A DNA stretch of 64,000 bases from Caenorhabditis remanei (lineage: Eukaryota; Nematoda; Chromadorea; Rhabditida; Rhabditidae). The position numbers and the translations under genes were made by a program. Below the pieces are notes generated by a model. That model was not told the DNA's origin. It was given only the letters and a program-made list of their open reading frames with translations, and ran no database searches. The stretch is taken from the NCBI RefSeq assembly GCF_010183535.1, contig NC_071333.1, positions 8,368,587-8,432,586 of the forward strand. Direction: 5' to 3'. Within the stretch, counting starts at the first letter, position 1, and every line of letters begins with the position of its first letter. This document shows, piece after piece, positions 62,800 through 64,000 of the stretch.

Positions 62800-63835
62800 C
62801 GAAACTTTTGGTATTCAAAAACATTGCGGTGATAAAAACGGATTGGTGGGTTGACCAAAACTGGGATATGCAAATGGAAAAGTGTGCACAATGCGTGTCT
62901 TCGAAAGATTTTTCAAAGAATCTTTAAAAACAAATTTCGAAAAAAAGTTTCATTTAACAGGTGAGATTCAAAGAGAACTGGAAGGAAACAAATCATCTGG
63001 GAGGATTATGGCAACATTTGACAGAAAAACTGGGAAAAAACGTATGATAATGGAGGAAACGGAAGAATAAAGTGGTGATAATAACGAATCGGTGGATGGA
63101 CGGAAACTGGGATATGAGAAAAAATGTAAAATCATCAGCATACATATAAAGTTATAAGGGCGCATTTGTTAAAAAATGTAGTGAAACTCATGATTAAGAA
63201 CAAAAGCCATGGCTATATTGATGAAAACTGGGATATGCAAATTTAAAATCTAAACTTATGAACAATGTATGTCTTCAAAAGGTTTTTTCGAAACTGAAAT
63301 TTTTCAAATGAAACGTTTCGAAATCACACACTGCTTATGAATTTCCTAATTTTCAAGATAATATTGAACAGATGAGATTCAATGTGAAAACGATGAAAGC
63401 CGGGGGAGAAACAAAAGAGCTGTGGGGTTTATGGCAACATTTGACAGAAAAACCGGGAAAAAACGTATGATAATGGAGGAAACGGAATAATTAAGCGGTG
63501 ATGATAGCAAATGGATAAATTGACGAAAACTGGGAAACAAATGTAAAATCATCAGCATACATGTACAAATGACAACCGGGGAGAAACAAATCAACTACGA
63601 GGTTTATGGCAACATTTGACAGAAAAACCGGGAAAAACGTATGATGATAGAGGGAACGGCGTATGATAATGGAGGAAACGGAATAATTAAGCGGTGATAG
63701 AAACAATTGGGCGGATTGACAAAAACTCGGATATGAGAACAAATGTAAAATCATCAGCATACATATAAAGTTATAAGGGAGCATTCGTTAAAAAATGTAG
63801 TGAAACTCATGATTAAGAACAAAACACATCACTGT
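62800..63835. repeat. Degenerate repeat array, about three copies
   Basis: Units near 62985-63206, 63405-63580 and 63581-63830 share GGCAACATTTGACAGAAAAAC, ACGTATGATAATGGAGGAAAC and GTAAAATCATCAGCATACAT in the same order and orientation. Copies differ by insertions and deletions. A partial unit precedes them from about 62800. No gene is seen within it. Confidence 0.8.
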
Positions 63836-63884
63836 ACATTTGTTTAAATGGGGAAGTGGGTTAAAAACATTTTTGAATCTCCAG

Positions 63885-64000
63885 GCTTCGTCGTCTGGGC
63901 GAGTTGCATGCAAAGCCCGTTCGTCTGAATCCAACGATGAAATGGACGAAGACATAGAAAATGGACGGGATCGCAGTTGTGGTTTTTCGAAGAAGCACCT
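63885..64000 (+). CDS. Partial exon of a downstream gene, unknown
   Basis: An acceptor-like AATCTCCAG ends at 63884. The only open frame then reads 38 codons to the window end, Ser-rich at first and then acidic (ESNDEMDEDIENG), with codon usage typical of coding DNA. The other two frames close. The exon is cut by the window edge, and its upstream exons, if any, were not identified. I do not recognise the protein. Confidence 0.6.

Noticed and set aside
63490..63780. Minus-strand reading with a YADD-like motif, suggesting reverse transcriptase
   Set aside because: The motif comes from a repeated word (GTAAAATCATCAGCATACAT) in each copy of the local repeat, and no other reverse-transcriptase motif or long frame surrounds it.

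Overview
This window is nuclear DNA of a Caenorhabditis nematode of the elegans group. It carries abl-1, flp-19 and daf-12 in recognisable form. Introns are typical of the genus: many are about 45-60 bp, acceptors are TTTCAG-like, and some acceptors sit just before start codons, as SL1 trans-splice sites do. In C. elegans these three genes are X-linked, so the window is probably X-derived. The proteins are close to the C. elegans ones as I remember them but carry many substitutions, so I infer a sister species rather than C. elegans; I cannot name it.

Layout: 1-4.8 kb is AT-rich with only one weak small ORF. At 4.97-5.82 kb (+) lies flp-19, a neuropeptide precursor of 90 residues. At 6.48-18.7 kb (-) lies abl-1, encoding an ABL tyrosine kinase (SH3-SH2-kinase-long tail-C-terminal actin-binding domain, about 1213 residues in the long form). 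It has two apparent promoters. The distal one gives a myristoylation-type N-terminus whose ATG is split by an intron. The proximal one, at 12.3 kb, gives a basic N-terminus that is not myristoylated. At 20.6-22.5 kb (-) lies a GPAT3/4-type acyltransferase of about 444 residues. From 22.7 to 36.4 kb the DNA is mostly gene-poor, with a GC/CpG-rich block at 29.1-29.7 kb and a few isolated exon-like segments, the best at 31.38-31.58 kb (-).

At 36.43-56.69 kb (+) lies daf-12, a steroid/bile-acid-type nuclear receptor of 17 coding exons and 758 residues, with a 14.4 kb intron 2. Inside introns 1 and 2 I find five exon-like ORFs, each beginning with ATG and ending in phase 0 at a good splice donor. 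Each can join daf-12 exon 2 or exon 3 without a frameshift. One is 211 codons of acidic, Ser/Pro-rich sequence. This suggests a large array of alternative promoters giving different N-termini to one receptor. The daf-12 3' UTR contains several let-7-family seed matches.

The right end (58.3-63.85 kb) is repeat-rich: a foldback element with arms of about 415 bp, a near-tandem duplication of about 230 bp, and a degenerate repeat array of three copies. The last 116 bases begin an exon of a further + strand gene that runs off the window.

The genes are not an operon and need not act together. One encodes a kinase, one a lipid enzyme, one a neuropeptide and one a hormone receptor. The most notable theme is promoter multiplicity, in abl-1 and above all in daf-12.
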